DNA of 37,842 bases from a virus, in IMG/VR virus record IMGVR_UViG_3300032006_000031, positions 1 to 37,842 of that record, one strand, 5' to 3'. The notes below the pieces were generated by a model. That model did no database searches. It worked only from the letters and a program-made list of their open reading frames with translations, and had not been told where the DNA came from. Shown here piece by piece: positions 1 to 6,475 of the stretch. The position numbers were made by a program, and so were the translations under genes. Positions within the stretch are counted from its first letter, which is position 1, and every line of letters starts with the position of its first letter.

Positions 1-8
1 ATATACCT

Positions 9-524
9 ATGAATATCAACGAAAAGTTAGCAACTATTCAGACTAAATTTAAATCGAAGAAAAGTAGATTTAATTCATTCGGCAAATATTACTTCCGCTC
101 TGCCGAAGACATTCTCGAAGCAACTAAGCCCTTTTTATTAGAATTAGGAGTTACAGTGGTATTAAATGAAAATTTAATATCTAGTGATCCTATGCCTATT
201 ATTGAGAGTATGGCTACAATTTCTGATGGAGAAAACGCTATTCAAGCTACGGCTTTAGTAGGAGTAGATCTATTACAGAAAGGTATGCAAACACCTCAAC
301 AATTTGGGTCAGCATCGAGCTATGGGAAGAAATATGCTTTAGGTAATTTATTTTTAATTGATGATACACAAGACAGCGATGCAGTTAATGATCATAAAAC
401 AACTATGAGTTCAGATCAAGTGGCAAAAGCTAAAGAATTTATTAAATCAGGAGGAAAAATAGATGCAATTAAAGCTAAATACTCTTTAACTAAAGAAGTT
501 GAAAAGGAATTAACAACACTCTAA
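9..524 (+). CDS. ERF-family single-strand annealing recombinase
   Basis: This 171-residue protein resembles ERF-superfamily phage recombinases, which anneal complementary single strands during recombination and recombination-dependent replication. The key signal is the block at about residues 100-125, G-S-A-S-S-Y-G-K-K-Y-A-L followed by an acidic D-D-T-Q-D-S-D stretch, matching the conserved ERF pattern G-S-A-x-S-Y-x-R-x-Y followed by Asp residues. The 120-residue core followed by a variable tail is the usual ERF layout. Its stop is directly followed by the ATG of a RecE-like exonuclease, the expected partner in a two-component phage recombination system. The gene starts eight bases from the window edge, so an upstream operon promoter cannot be seen. 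The family call rests on motif recognition only. Confidence 0.78.
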   Translation: MNINEKLATIQTKFKSKKSRFNSFGKYYFRSAEDILEATKPFLLELGVTVVLNENLISSDPMPIIESMATISDGENAIQATALVGVDLLQKGMQTPQQFGSASSYGKKYALGNLFLIDDTQDSDAVNDHKTTMSSDQVAKAKEFIKSGGKIDAIKAKYSLTKEVEKELTTL

Positions 525-1256
525 ATGACAAAAAAAGAGATTTTAAAAAAGTTAGAAAATGATGAGGATTATTATGGGGAATTTGGTCAACAATATCTTA
601 GTAATTCTGACATTTCTACTTTATTAAAAAATCCTTTAGCGCTACATACACCCAGTAGACAGACACCTGCGTTCTTGATTGGCGGTTATTTTCATACCGC
701 CATTCTTGAGCCAGATAAACTAAAAAAGTTTAAAGTAATAAAGTCTAATACAAGGAATACTAAAGCGTATAAAGAGATATCAGACGGAGAATTATGTTTA
801 TTACAACAAGAAGTAGATCAAATAGAACTTATGGTTGATACTGTATTAGCTAATAATGTTTGTAAAGATTTAATTCGAGGTAAAAAAGTAGAATATGAAA
901 TTCCCGGTATTTCCGAAATAGAAGGTGAACTATGGAAAGGTAAAGCTGATATAATAAATCACGATGAAAGAGTTATTGTAGATTTAAAAACCACCTCAGA
1001 TATAGATAATTTTAAATATAGTGCTTCGCGTTATAACTATGATAGCCAAGCTTTTATTTATAGTAAATTATTTGGATATGAGATGATATTTATAACTATA
1101 GATAAAACAACTCATCAAATAAAAATTTGTGAATGCTCAGATGCTTTCTATGATAAGGGTCGTGAGAAAGTAAAAGAAGCTGTAGCTCAATACAAATTAT
1201 TTTTTAAATCACCAGAATTTGATCCTAAACAATTTTTTAAAACTGAAATTTTATAA
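525..1256 (+). CDS. RecE/DUF3799-type PD-(D/E)XK exonuclease
   Basis: This 243-residue protein looks like the DUF3799 group of phage exodeoxyribonuclease VIII (RecE-like) nucleases, which resect a DNA end to give 3' single strands for the annealing protein. Visible motifs are G-x-x-x-H-x-x-x-L-E-P at about residues 53-63 (H57), G-K-A-D at 139-142 (D142), D-L-K-T-T at 153-157 (D153, K155), and Q-A-F-x-Y at 175-179. This order and spacing is typical of RecB/Cas4-like PD-(D/E)XK nucleases. It starts with no gap after the ERF-like gene, so the two are probably translationally coupled and work as a pair. The nuclease fold is well supported. The preference for double-stranded ends is inferred from the family. 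Confidence 0.85.
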   Translation: MTKKEILKKLENDEDYYGEFGQQYLSNSDISTLLKNPLALHTPSRQTPAFLIGGYFHTAILEPDKLKKFKVIKSNTRNTKAYKEISDGELCLLQQEVDQIELMVDTVLANNVCKDLIRGKKVEYEIPGISEIEGELWKGKADIINHDERVIVDLKTTSDIDNFKYSASRYNYDSQAFIYSKLFGYEMIFITIDKTTHQIKICECSDAFYDKGREKVKEAVAQYKLFFKSPEFDPKQFFKTEIL

Positions 1257-1257
1257 T

Positions 1258-1467
1258 ATGGCAAGAATAAATAGACGTACAAAAACCTGTACAATGACAG
1301 GATTAAGATTTCCTGTATCACAATTTTATAGAAATACAAATACAGTGGATGGTTACCATCCTTATTCTAAAGTAGCAGATAACTTTAGACGTAGATTAAA
1401 AGATACTAACGTAACTACTATGGATTTACGTGAACTCTTTACTAACTTAAATACAAAAATAGCATAA
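1258..1467 (+). CDS. Small basic protein, degenerate zinc-ribbon look
   Basis: A 69-residue basic protein of unknown function. I chose the ATG at 1258, one base after the exonuclease stop; the same frame is open from 1219, but that start would overlap the exonuclease by 38 bases. The middle has an F-Y-R...D-G-Y-H-P-Y pattern like small phage zinc-ribbon proteins with C-x-x-C...F-Y...D-G...C-K, but only one Cys (C11) remains, so metal binding is doubtful. It sits between the exonuclease and an SSB-like gene, which suggests a role in replication or recombination. Its stop overlaps the next ATG by one base. Confidence 0.7.
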   Translation: MARINRRTKTCTMTGLRFPVSQFYRNTNTVDGYHPYSKVADNFRRRLKDTNVTTMDLRELFTNLNTKIA

Positions 1468-1778
1468 TGGCATCAATATTAAAAACAAGTATTAATTTAA
1501 ACAGTATCCCAAAGGATAAGATTATTGTAGGTGCTAAAGGTAAATATTTACCTATTAGTATAACTTTAAATGATGAAGTTGATCAGTTTGGTAATAACGG
1601 TCCTGTTATTGTAGAACAAACTAAAGAAGAAAGAGAAGCTAAAGTAGCAAAAGTTTATCTTGGTAATGCAAGAGTTGTTTGGACTAATGGGCAGAACGTA
1701 GATGCTCCACCTAGAATGGATCAACCTAAAGCAATGCCTAAAGCAGAACCAGCTGAAGAAGCAGATCTACCATTTTAA
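1467..1778 (+). CDS. Putative single-stranded DNA-binding protein (SSB-like tail)
   Basis: A 103-residue protein whose last residues are acidic and end in A-D-L-P-F. This matches the C-terminal tip of bacterial and phage SSBs (D-D-x-x-P-F), which recruits replication and repair partners. A Pro/Ala-rich linker at about 82-97 precedes the tip, also as in SSBs. The N-terminal 75 residues are beta-strand rich and could form a small OB-like domain, but I see no diagnostic OB motif. It lies between the recombination pair and the primase-helicase, exactly where a phage SSB is expected. The start overlaps the previous stop (TAATG). The SSB function is inferred from tail and context. Confidence 0.68.
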   Translation: MASILKTSINLNSIPKDKIIVGAKGKYLPISITLNDEVDQFGNNGPVIVEQTKEEREAKVAKVYLGNARVVWTNGQNVDAPPRMDQPKAMPKAEPAEEADLPF

Positions 1779-1815
1779 TACAAATTAAATACGAAAATTC
1801 GCAGATAATATATAT

Positions 1816-3534
1816 ATGCAGACAACAGAGATCAATGGATTCTTGATTGATAAGTTCAATCAATATAGTTTAGAGGAAGGGAAAACACAGGGGACTTGTC
1901 CTTTGTGTTCCTCTTCTAGACAACCTAAAAATCAAAAGCTTAAATGCGCTTCATATGATTGGGAACGGGGTCTCGGTACTTGTCATAACTGTAATACAAC
2001 TTTTCAATTACATACATATCAGCGTAAAGGTAATAGTGAAAAGATTTATATAAAACCTACGGAAGAGCCTAAAATGTATTTAGCAGAACCAGGTTCTAAA
2101 GTTGTAAAATGGTTTAAGACAAGAGGTATATCTGAAAAGACTTTAAAGGATTTAAAAGTATCTGAAGGTCCTGAATTTATGCCACAAACCGGTAAATCCG
2201 AGAATACGATAAAGTTCAATTACATGATGGGTGATACTTTAATTAATATAAAGTATCGTGATGGTAAGAAGAACTTTAAATTATATAAGGGTGCTGAGAA
2301 AATATTTTATAATATTAATAGTATTATAGGTTATGATACTTGTATTATAGTTGAAGGTGAAATGGACACATTAAGTTTTCACGAAGCTGGATTACCTAAT
2401 GTTATTTCAGTACCGAATGGCGCAACGCTTAATTCTAATAATTTAGATTATTTAGATAATTGCATAGATTATTTTGAAGATAAAGAAAAAATAATTTTAG
2501 CAGTAGACAATGATGAACCAGGCCAAGCTTTACAACAAGAATTAATAAGACGTCTTGGTGCTGAGGTTTGTTTTACTGTAGATTTTAAAGATTGTAAAGA
2601 TGCAAACGAATACTTATTAAAACATGGAAAAGAAAACCTTATCCAGCAAATTACAAAAGCAAAACCCGTCCCTCTGGAGAATGTTACAACGTTTAAAGAT
2701 ATTGAGGGAGAGGTTACAGACTTTGTTAAACACGGTTTTAAACCAGGTTACCAAGTGGGTTTGGCGAATTTTGATCGTATCTTTAGCACCTATACTGGTC
2801 AGTTTATTACTGTTACTGGTATACCATCTAGTGGTAAATCTGATTTTGTTGATCAGATGGTTATTGGGTATAATTTAAATTATAAATGGAAAACAGCTTT
2901 TGCTTCACCTGAAAATCAGCCTACATATCTTCACGCTCATAAGTTAATGAGAAAAGTTTGGCAAGGAATGCCTACTCCAGGAGATATTAATACTAATAAA
3001 TGGAAAGAAGTGGCTGAACACGTTAATGATAATTTCTTTTTTATAGATATGGAAAGATATACTCTTGAGTCTATATTAAGAAAAGGAGCAGAGCTTGTTA
3101 AACGTAAAGGAATTAAATGTTTAGTTATAGACCCTTTTAATAAGATTAGAGATATAGATTCTAATACAGAGGATGTTAATAGATATACAATGGAATATCT
3201 AACGAAGATAGAAACATTTGCTAAAAAATTTGATGTATTAGTTTTTATTGTAGCTCATCCAACTAAAATGTATAAAGATAAAGATGGAAAAATCGAAGAA
3301 CCTAATATGTATAATATAAAGGGTGGTGGAGAATGGTACGATGCTTCTTATCACGGAATTTTAGTGCATAGAGATTATGAAGCTAAAACTGTAAAAGCAA
3401 AAGTATTGAAAGTTAAATTTCAAAACTTAGGTGAAAACGGAGCTGAAGCTTATTTTAAATGGGAACCTAAATCAGGATGTTTTATTCCACAAGAAGATCA
3501 ACAAGTTATAAATGATATAATGCCATGGGAATAA
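1816..3534 (+). CDS. T7 gp4-type bifunctional primase-helicase
   Basis: A 572-residue replicative primase-helicase of the T7 gp4/Twinkle type, which primes lagging-strand synthesis and unwinds the fork as a hexamer. Three parts are visible. An N-terminal zinc-binding region has C28-x-x-C31 and C56-x-x-C59, with C44 between. A TOPRIM domain has the V-E-G-E motif (E180) and D-N-D (D231, D233). A RecA/DnaB-like helicase domain has Walker A G-I-P-S-S-G-K-S at 335-342 and Walker B L-V-I-D-P at about 436-440. The length is close to T7 gp4 (566 aa). A 37-base AT-rich leader separates it from the SSB-like gene and contains no clear Shine-Dalgarno sequence. No DNA polymerase is in the window; it is presumably encoded outside. 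Confidence 0.93.
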   Translation: MQTTEINGFLIDKFNQYSLEEGKTQGTCPLCSSSRQPKNQKLKCASYDWERGLGTCHNCNTTFQLHTYQRKGNSEKIYIKPTEEPKMYLAEPGSKVVKWFKTRGISEKTLKDLKVSEGPEFMPQTGKSENTIKFNYMMGDTLINIKYRDGKKNFKLYKGAEKIFYNINSIIGYDTCIIVEGEMDTLSFHEAGLPNVISVPNGATLNSNNLDYLDNCIDYFEDKEKIILAVDNDEPGQALQQELIRRLGAEVCFTVDFKDCKDANEYLLKHGKENLIQQITKAKPVPLENVTTFKDIEGEVTDFVKHGFKPGYQVGLANFDRIFSTYTGQFITVTGIPSSGKSDFVDQMVIGYNLNYKWKTAFASPENQPTYLHAHKLMRKVWQGMPTPGDINTNKWKEVAEHVNDNFFFIDMERYTLESILRKGAELVKRKGIKCLVIDPFNKIRDIDSNTEDVNRYTMEYLTKIETFAKKFDVLVFIVAHPTKMYKDKDGKIEEPNMYNIKGGGEWYDASYHGILVHRDYEAKTVKAKVLKVKFQNLGENGAEAYFKWEPKSGCFIPQEDQQVINDIMPWE

Positions 3535-3803
3535 AATATAAAAAAAGAGTTAGCAATCCGATGCCATCTTATTTTCCAAGTACTGAGGAGAGAAAATGGA
3601 TGAACTATTGTGTAGATAATAATATACGTATTTCCCAACAACCTGTTAAAGAAGAAATAGGGAGATGGAGAATGACTGTTAATATAGGGCCATATAAAAG
3701 AGGTGAAGTTCCTCATATGTCTCCTAGTGTATATGATAAAGATACTGTTTATCCTGCTTATTATCAAATGTGTAAATATTATTATGATAAACGTAAAAAA
3801 TAA
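3525..3803 (+). CDS. Conserved-looking hypothetical protein
   Basis: A 92-residue basic, aromatic-rich soluble protein with no motif I recognise. The ATG at 3525 lies within the last codons of the primase-helicase gene, overlapping by 10 bases. That suggests coupled translation and argues for a real gene. Its 3' end in turn overlaps the start of the thymidylate-synthase-family gene by 20 bases. Tyrosine-rich stretches occur near residues 63-88 and the tail is Lys/Arg-rich. Position suggests a small accessory factor in replication or nucleotide metabolism, but there is no direct evidence. Confidence 0.65.
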   Translation: MGIKYKKRVSNPMPSYFPSTEERKWMNYCVDNNIRISQQPVKEEIGRWRMTVNIGPYKRGEVPHMSPSVYDKDTVYPAYYQMCKYYYDKRKK

Positions 3804-4437
3804 TTTTAAAAACGCTGATGAAGCTTTTAAATATTTCTATCCCTACATTAAAAAATATGGAATAGATTTTGGTGATACAAAAGCTTTATTTAATATAGGA
3901 TTTTATTTAGATAATCCTTTACAAGTTAATATAACACATCCAGAAAGAAACTGGAATATAGATTATGCTGAAGCTGAATGGCAATGGTATTTATCAGGAG
4001 ATCCTAGTGTAGAAAAATTAGGTCAAATTTATGGTAAAGTACCTCCAATATGGGATAAAATGGCGGATTCAGAAAGAAAGTGTAGATCTAACTATGGTTG
4101 GCAATGGAATAGAAATCATCAAATTGATTATGTTGTAGCTAAATTAAAAGATGTAAAAGATACACGACACGCTGCAATATCTATTTATGACGGTAAAGAA
4201 ATTAATACTTATGCTAAAGATACTCCATGCACTTATGCCGTGCAATTTACTATCTTAAATAATAAGTTAAATATGGCCGTTATGATGAGATCTAATGACC
4301 TCTGGTATGGCTTTTGTAATGATCAATATTGTTTTGTTATGTTACAAAAAATGATTGCAGAGAGGCTGTCTATTGAGCTTGGAAATTATTATCATTTTGC
4401 ACATAATTTCCATTTGTATAACAATAAAATTAAATAA
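3784..4437 (+). CDS. Thymidylate synthase / dCMP hydroxymethylase family enzyme
   Basis: A 217-residue member of the ThyA fold family, which adds a one-carbon unit from methylene-tetrahydrofolate to C5 of a pyrimidine nucleotide. Matching blocks are W-Y-L-S-G-D (68-73), I-W-D (89-91), Y-G-W-Q-W (104-108), P-C-T-Y-A-V-Q-F (148-155) with nucleophile C149, M-R-S-N-D (168-172) and H-L-Y (210-212). Two positions differ from classical ThyA: the catalytic Cys is followed by Thr, not His, and D180 stands where ThyA has the Asn (E. coli N177) that selects dUMP. T4 dCMP hydroxymethylase also has Asp there. The product may therefore be hydroxymethyl- or methyl-dCMP rather than dTMP. I chose the ATG at 3784; the longer start at 3703 would add a hydrophobic stretch unlike the family and a long overlap. 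Confidence 0.85.
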   Translation: MINVKNNFKNADEAFKYFYPYIKKYGIDFGDTKALFNIGFYLDNPLQVNITHPERNWNIDYAEAEWQWYLSGDPSVEKLGQIYGKVPPIWDKMADSERKCRSNYGWQWNRNHQIDYVVAKLKDVKDTRHAAISIYDGKEINTYAKDTPCTYAVQFTILNNKLNMAVMMRSNDLWYGFCNDQYCFVMLQKMIAERLSIELGNYYHFAHNFHLYNNKIK

Positions 4438-4444
4438 AATAAAT

Positions 4445-5215
4445 ATGTATTATTTATACCATATACCTGGTAAAAAAATAGGTGTTACAAGTAATCTTAA
4501 TACAAGAGTTACGCTTATACAAGGGTATAAAGAAGGAGAGTACGAAGTTCTAGAATCAAGTGAAGATATTGATTATATATCTGATCGAGAAATAGAACTT
4601 CAAAAGTCTTACGGCTATAAAGTAGATAGACGTAAGTATAATGAATTATATAAATCTAATGATATGAATATAAACGCAACTGAACAAACTTCTACTTTCC
4701 CATATCCAGTAAATGAATTGAAAGAAGCTCTTATTAAACATAATGGGATGAATTGGGAAACTCAATTTGGTACATTTAAATTAACAGATGATAATATCAA
4801 ATGGATAATGTCTAATGTACATGTATCAATGTATAATCAAAATAGATCTTACATATATAATAAAGCTTTCTATGAAAATTGTATTAAGAAAGACGATATT
4901 AAGTGTAATAAAAAACCTTTAAAAATGTTTCAACAAATAAGAGATTGGGCAGAAGAAAGGGGTTTATATGCTAAAGGAAGCGCAACAACTCAATATATTA
5001 AATTACAAGAAGAGTGTGGAGAGCTTGCAAAAGCTTTATTAAAAAATGATCAAACAGAAGTTATAGATGCTATAGGAGATATAGTTGTAGTATTAACTAA
5101 CTTAGCTCATCAAAGAGGAACTCATATTGAAACTTGTATTAGTTCAGCTTATAATGAAATTAAAGGACGCACGGGCCAAATGATTAATGGAACATTTGTT
5201 AAAGATGAAAATTAA
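4445..5215 (+). CDS. GIY-YIG-like / MazG-type NTP pyrophosphohydrolase fusion
   Basis: A 256-residue protein with two recognisable ends. Residues about 1-65 resemble a GIY-YIG-like domain: Y-Y-L-Y-H-I-P-G, then K-I-G-V-T-S-N-L and R21, and a later R-E-I-E-L-Q-K-S-Y-G-Y with a candidate catalytic Glu. Residues about 155-250 are a MazG-type all-alpha NTP pyrophosphohydrolase, with the metal-binding E-E-C-G-E (189-193) and E-V-I-D-A-I-G-D (205-212). MazG enzymes split (d)NTPs to (d)NMPs plus pyrophosphate. The middle region (about 70-150) is unassigned. The ATG at 4445 follows the upstream stop by seven bases; an in-frame upstream start at 4355 would overlap the previous gene. Next to the TS-family gene, it could supply a dNMP substrate or clear a competing dNTP. 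Confidence 0.82.
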   Translation: MYYLYHIPGKKIGVTSNLNTRVTLIQGYKEGEYEVLESSEDIDYISDREIELQKSYGYKVDRRKYNELYKSNDMNINATEQTSTFPYPVNELKEALIKHNGMNWETQFGTFKLTDDNIKWIMSNVHVSMYNQNRSYIYNKAFYENCIKKDDIKCNKKPLKMFQQIRDWAEERGLYAKGSATTQYIKLQEECGELAKALLKNDQTEVIDAIGDIVVVLTNLAHQRGTHIETCISSAYNEIKGRTGQMINGTFVKDEN

Positions 5216-5468
5216 TACAAAAGATCAAATAGTTTTATCTGTTTTAAAAAAAATGGATGAACGTAGTTTAGTTGGCCAAAAAAAGTATGGTGCAACTATG
5301 ATGGAAGAAATAGAAGGGCAAAAAAAAGATTTAAATAGATTTCTTAACGATGTACAAGAAGAAATCATGGATGCTCTTTTATATATCGAAGCTGCTAAAA
5401 GATGTTTACAAGATGAAATTGAAGAAGGTATGTTAAAGCAACTTCACGTAGATTATGAAAAGATTTAG
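5205..5468 (+). CDS. Small MazG-like / all-alpha NTP-PPase family protein
   Basis: An 87-residue mostly helical acidic protein. It has the pattern R-S-L-V-G-Q-K-K-Y-G-A-T followed by an acidic helix and E-E-I-M-D-A-L-L-Y-I-E, seen in short phage proteins related to the all-alpha NTP pyrophosphohydrolase superfamily. The E-E-x-x-D could be half of a metal site; the protein is shorter than a full MazG and may act as a dimer or be catalytically weak. The ATG at 5205 is inside the end of the GIY-YIG/MazG gene (11-base overlap). Its own end overlaps the endonuclease gene by 14 bases. Two MazG-related genes in a row point to control of the nucleotide pool. Confidence 0.7.
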   Translation: MKINTKDQIVLSVLKKMDERSLVGQKKYGATMMEEIEGQKKDLNRFLNDVQEEIMDALLYIEAAKRCLQDEIEEGMLKQLHVDYEKI

Positions 5469-5904
5469 AAGAAAAAAGAAAGGACCTGTAGTATCAAAAA
5501 AAATAACTCATGATGGTATTACTTTTTCTTCTGGACTTGAGAAATATATGTATATAGCTTTAAAAAAAGCTAAAATCCAAGCTGTATATGAAGGCCAGAC
5601 TTATGAAATATTTGAAGGATTTAATTTTCCAAATAAAGCATACGAAAGATGTGGGAATGGAAAAGGAGATTATAAAAATAGAGGTAGTAAGAAAATCCTT
5701 AATATAAAATATACACCTGATTTTATCGGTAGAGGATTTATAATAGAAACAAAAGGAAGAGCAAACGAAAGTTTTCCTTTACGTTGGAAAATGTTTAAAA
5801 GATATGTAGTAAAACATTTACCTGGAGTAACTTTATATAAACCACAAAATCAAAAAGAATGCGACGAAACAATAAGGTTGATATTAGAGTCCAAAAACAA
5901 TTAG
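5455..5904 (+). CDS. T7 endonuclease I-type Holliday junction resolvase
   Basis: A 149-residue nuclease that closely follows phage T7 gp3 (endonuclease I), which cuts branched DNA such as Holliday junctions before packaging. The T7 active site has F-R-S-G-L-E, Y-T-P-D-F and E-T-K-G. Here they appear as F-S-S-G-L-E (E29), Y-T-P-D-F (D89) and E-T-K-G (E98, K100), in the same order. The length equals T7 gp3 (149 aa). An insertion of about 20 residues rich in Gly and Lys sits between the first and second motifs (about 62-82). The gene starts 14 bases inside the previous gene and overlaps a small ORF at its end. With the annealing protein, exonuclease and SSB-like protein it completes a recombination set. 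Confidence 0.9.
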   Translation: MKRFRRKKKGPVVSKKITHDGITFSSGLEKYMYIALKKAKIQAVYEGQTYEIFEGFNFPNKAYERCGNGKGDYKNRGSKKILNIKYTPDFIGRGFIIETKGRANESFPLRWKMFKRYVVKHLPGVTLYKPQNQKECDETIRLILESKNN

Positions 5905-6029
5905 CAAGACAAAAATATGCCGAACGTCAAATTGACAAATGGGTTAAGTGGAGAATGGAAGTTAAAGGATATTTGTTTTACAAAGATCTTGTAGAGATGC
6001 AAGAAAAGTTTAATATAAAATGTTATTAA
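5859..6029 (+). CDS. Small basic hypothetical protein (56 aa)
   Basis: A 56-residue Lys/Arg/Gln-rich protein, probably helical, starting at ATG 5859 in another frame of the resolvase gene and overlapping its last 46 bases. The frame contains no stop and fills the space up to the next small gene, whose ATG comes one base after its TAA. An alternative 25-codon ORF starts at 5917 in a third frame, but it ends early and leaves a gap. No motif is recognised. The composition (K-Q-L-A-R-Q-K-Y...D-K-W-V-K-W-R) suggests nucleic-acid or protein contact, but function is unknown. Confidence 0.5.
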   Translation: MRRNNKVDIRVQKQLARQKYAERQIDKWVKWRMEVKGYLFYKDLVEMQEKFNIKCY

Positions 6030-6030
6030 A

Positions 6031-6174
6031 ATGAACGAAAAAAGTTGGGAATTAACAATGGGTTTTTATCCTGGTATTTTAATAGGGATAAGAAGTTATT
6101 CACATTCAGGATCAACACAACATGTTTTGTATCTCCCATTTGTAGACGTTTGTCTAGAGATTTTTGAAGATTAA
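6031..6174 (+). CDS. Small hypothetical protein (47 aa)
   Basis: A 47-residue acidic protein with a compact aromatic core: W-E-L-T-M-G-F-Y-P-G-I-L-I-G-I-R, then L-Y-L-P-F-V-D-V-C-L-E-I. The pattern reads as a small alpha/beta or beta-hairpin domain and not as a membrane helix, since charged residues flank the hydrophobic runs. I have an impression of similar short proteins in other marine phages but cannot name a family. It begins one base after the previous stop and is followed by a 19-base AT-rich spacer before the lipoprotein gene. Confidence 0.6.
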   Translation: MNEKSWELTMGFYPGILIGIRSYSHSGSTQHVLYLPFVDVCLEIFED

Positions 6175-6193
6175 TTAAATTAAATTAAATATT

Positions 6194-6475
6194 ATGAAAC
6201 AATTATTATATATAAGCTTAATAGCTTTAATGTGTTCTTGTTCTGGAAGTCAATTGTTTTTAGAAGCAAGAACAACTTATGATGTCCCATTAAATCATGA
6301 TGGACATATCAATAAAAACGTTATGGAATCTGATGCTAAAAATGTATCTGGTTTAAATCAATTTAATCCACAAATTAGATTAACATATAGACAATATTTA
6401 TTTGATGGTAAAAAACAACAAATGAAACAAATTGTTAAAAAACAATTACAAAACTATAATATAAAACAAAAATAA
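6194..6475 (+). CDS. Putative phage lipoprotein
   Basis: A 93-residue protein with a short N-terminal signal: two Lys/Gln residues, a hydrophobic core (L-L-Y-I-S-L-I-A-L) and the end L-M-C-S-C-S-G-S. The S-C-S-G pattern resembles Bacteroidetes lipoprotein signals, with C16 (or C14) as the lipid-bearing residue. The mature part of about 77 residues is polar and ends in a basic Gln/Lys-rich helix. Phage lipoproteins often act in superinfection exclusion by blocking DNA entry or a receptor from the membrane. That role is inference, as I see no known exclusion domain. The gene has a 19-base leader of repeated AAATT and overlaps the nrdB start by one base. Confidence 0.68.
   Translation: MKQLLYISLIALMCSCSGSQLFLEARTTYDVPLNHDGHINKNVMESDAKNVSGLNQFNPQIRLTYRQYLFDGKKQQMKQIVKKQLQNYNIKQK

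Noticed and set aside
3498-3767. 89-aa minus-strand ORF
   Set aside because: It runs opposite to a tightly packed plus-strand operon and shows no family features; it is a shadow of the overlapping genes.
3703-3783. Longer start for the TS-family gene with a hydrophobic leader
   Set aside because: The hydrophobic stretch is the out-of-frame reading of the preceding gene, and no family member would need a membrane anchor; the start at 3784 fits.
5917-5994. 25-codon ORF on the plus strand
   Set aside because: It lies fully within the region covered by the 56-aa ORF at 5859-6029, which better fits the spacing to both neighbours.
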